Notes under the pieces: model-generated
Databases searched by the model: none
What the model was told of the DNA's origin: nothing
Seen by the model: only the letters and a program-made list of their open reading frames with translations
Part shown: positions 15,751-15,806 of the stretch, piece after piece
Layout of the letters: the number at the start of each line of letters is the position of its first letter
How positions within the stretch are numbered: position 1 is the first letter of the stretch
From: JAGOUU01 sp964609155
GTDB lineage: Bacteria > Pseudomonadota > Gammaproteobacteria > JAGOUU01
NCBI GenBank assembly: GCA_964609155.1
Contig: CAZSRF010000042.1
Span: 1 to 15,806 of the forward strand
Direction: 5' to 3'
Length of the DNA: 15,806 nt
Made by a program: the position numbers and the translations under genes

Positions 15751-15806
15751 CTATTCAATAATTTTAGTTACAACACCAGCGCCTACTGTTCTACCACCTT
15801 CGCGTA
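15751..15806 (-). CDS. tuf: Elongation factor Tu, C-terminal fragment (copy upstream of tRNA-Trp)
   Basis: Only the last 17 complete codons are present, and the gene runs off the right edge. They read REGGRTVGAGVVTKIIE and stop at TAG (15751-15753), the standard EF-Tu carboxyl terminus (E. coli ends REGGRTVGAGVVAKVLG). It lies 56 bases before tRNA-Trp, in the position of tufB in gammaproteobacteria. No overlap with the other tuf fragment is available, so the identity of the two copies cannot be compared here. Confidence 0.95.
   Translation of the reverse strand, partial: REGGRTVGAGVVTKIIE

Overview
This window is the RNA polymerase / ribosomal-protein / elongation-factor supercluster of an AT-rich bacterium, with every gene on the minus strand. 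In transcription order, from the right end to the left end, it reads: 3' end of one tuf copy, tRNA-Trp, secE, nusG, rplK, rplA, rplJ, rplL, rpoB, rpoC, rpsL, rpsG, an unrecognised 65-codon ORF, fusA, an unrecognised 63-codon ORF, and the 5' end of a second tuf copy. The proteins read as gammaproteobacterial: RpoC and RpoB are close to the E. coli/Pseudomonas type, RpoB has the Pseudomonas/Legionella-like longer segment before its ARDRW motif, and tuf-trpT-secE-nusG-L11-L1-L10-L12-rpoBC-str-tuf is the order expected there. L10 looks Legionella-like, so an AT-rich Legionellales-type or similar gammaproteobacterium is my best guess. The exact lineage cannot be fixed by reading alone.

Right part (15806 to 12131): tuf end, tRNA-Trp (CCA anticodon), a nine-copy heptanucleotide tandem array, then secE-nusG (protein translocation; transcription elongation) and the L11-L1-L10-L12 stalk operon. 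The L1-L10 spacer of over 230 bases holds a structured leader, probably the L10 autoregulatory site. A 12-bp stem followed by a U-rich tract between rplL and rpoB looks like the classical partial terminator that lowers RNA polymerase synthesis relative to ribosomal proteins.

Middle (12080 to 3679): rpoB and rpoC. RpoC is interrupted by ten Ns (4148-4157). The flanks share GCT, and merging them restores a continuous, conserved protein of about 1410 residues, so this is an assembly join and not a broken gene. rpoC starts with TTG and rplJ with GTG, each placed well behind a strong Shine-Dalgarno sequence.

Left part (3582 to 1): the str operon. S12 has an unusual Gly/Lys/Ala-rich C-terminal tail built around a short duplicated segment. 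Two small ORFs of unknown function sit in the rpsG-fusA and fusA-tuf spacers. They are the least ordinary coding content here. No gene-free stretch exceeds 300 bases. I found no mobile element, CRISPR array, defence system or other obviously new multi-gene system. The window is mainly core housekeeping DNA with a few local oddities.
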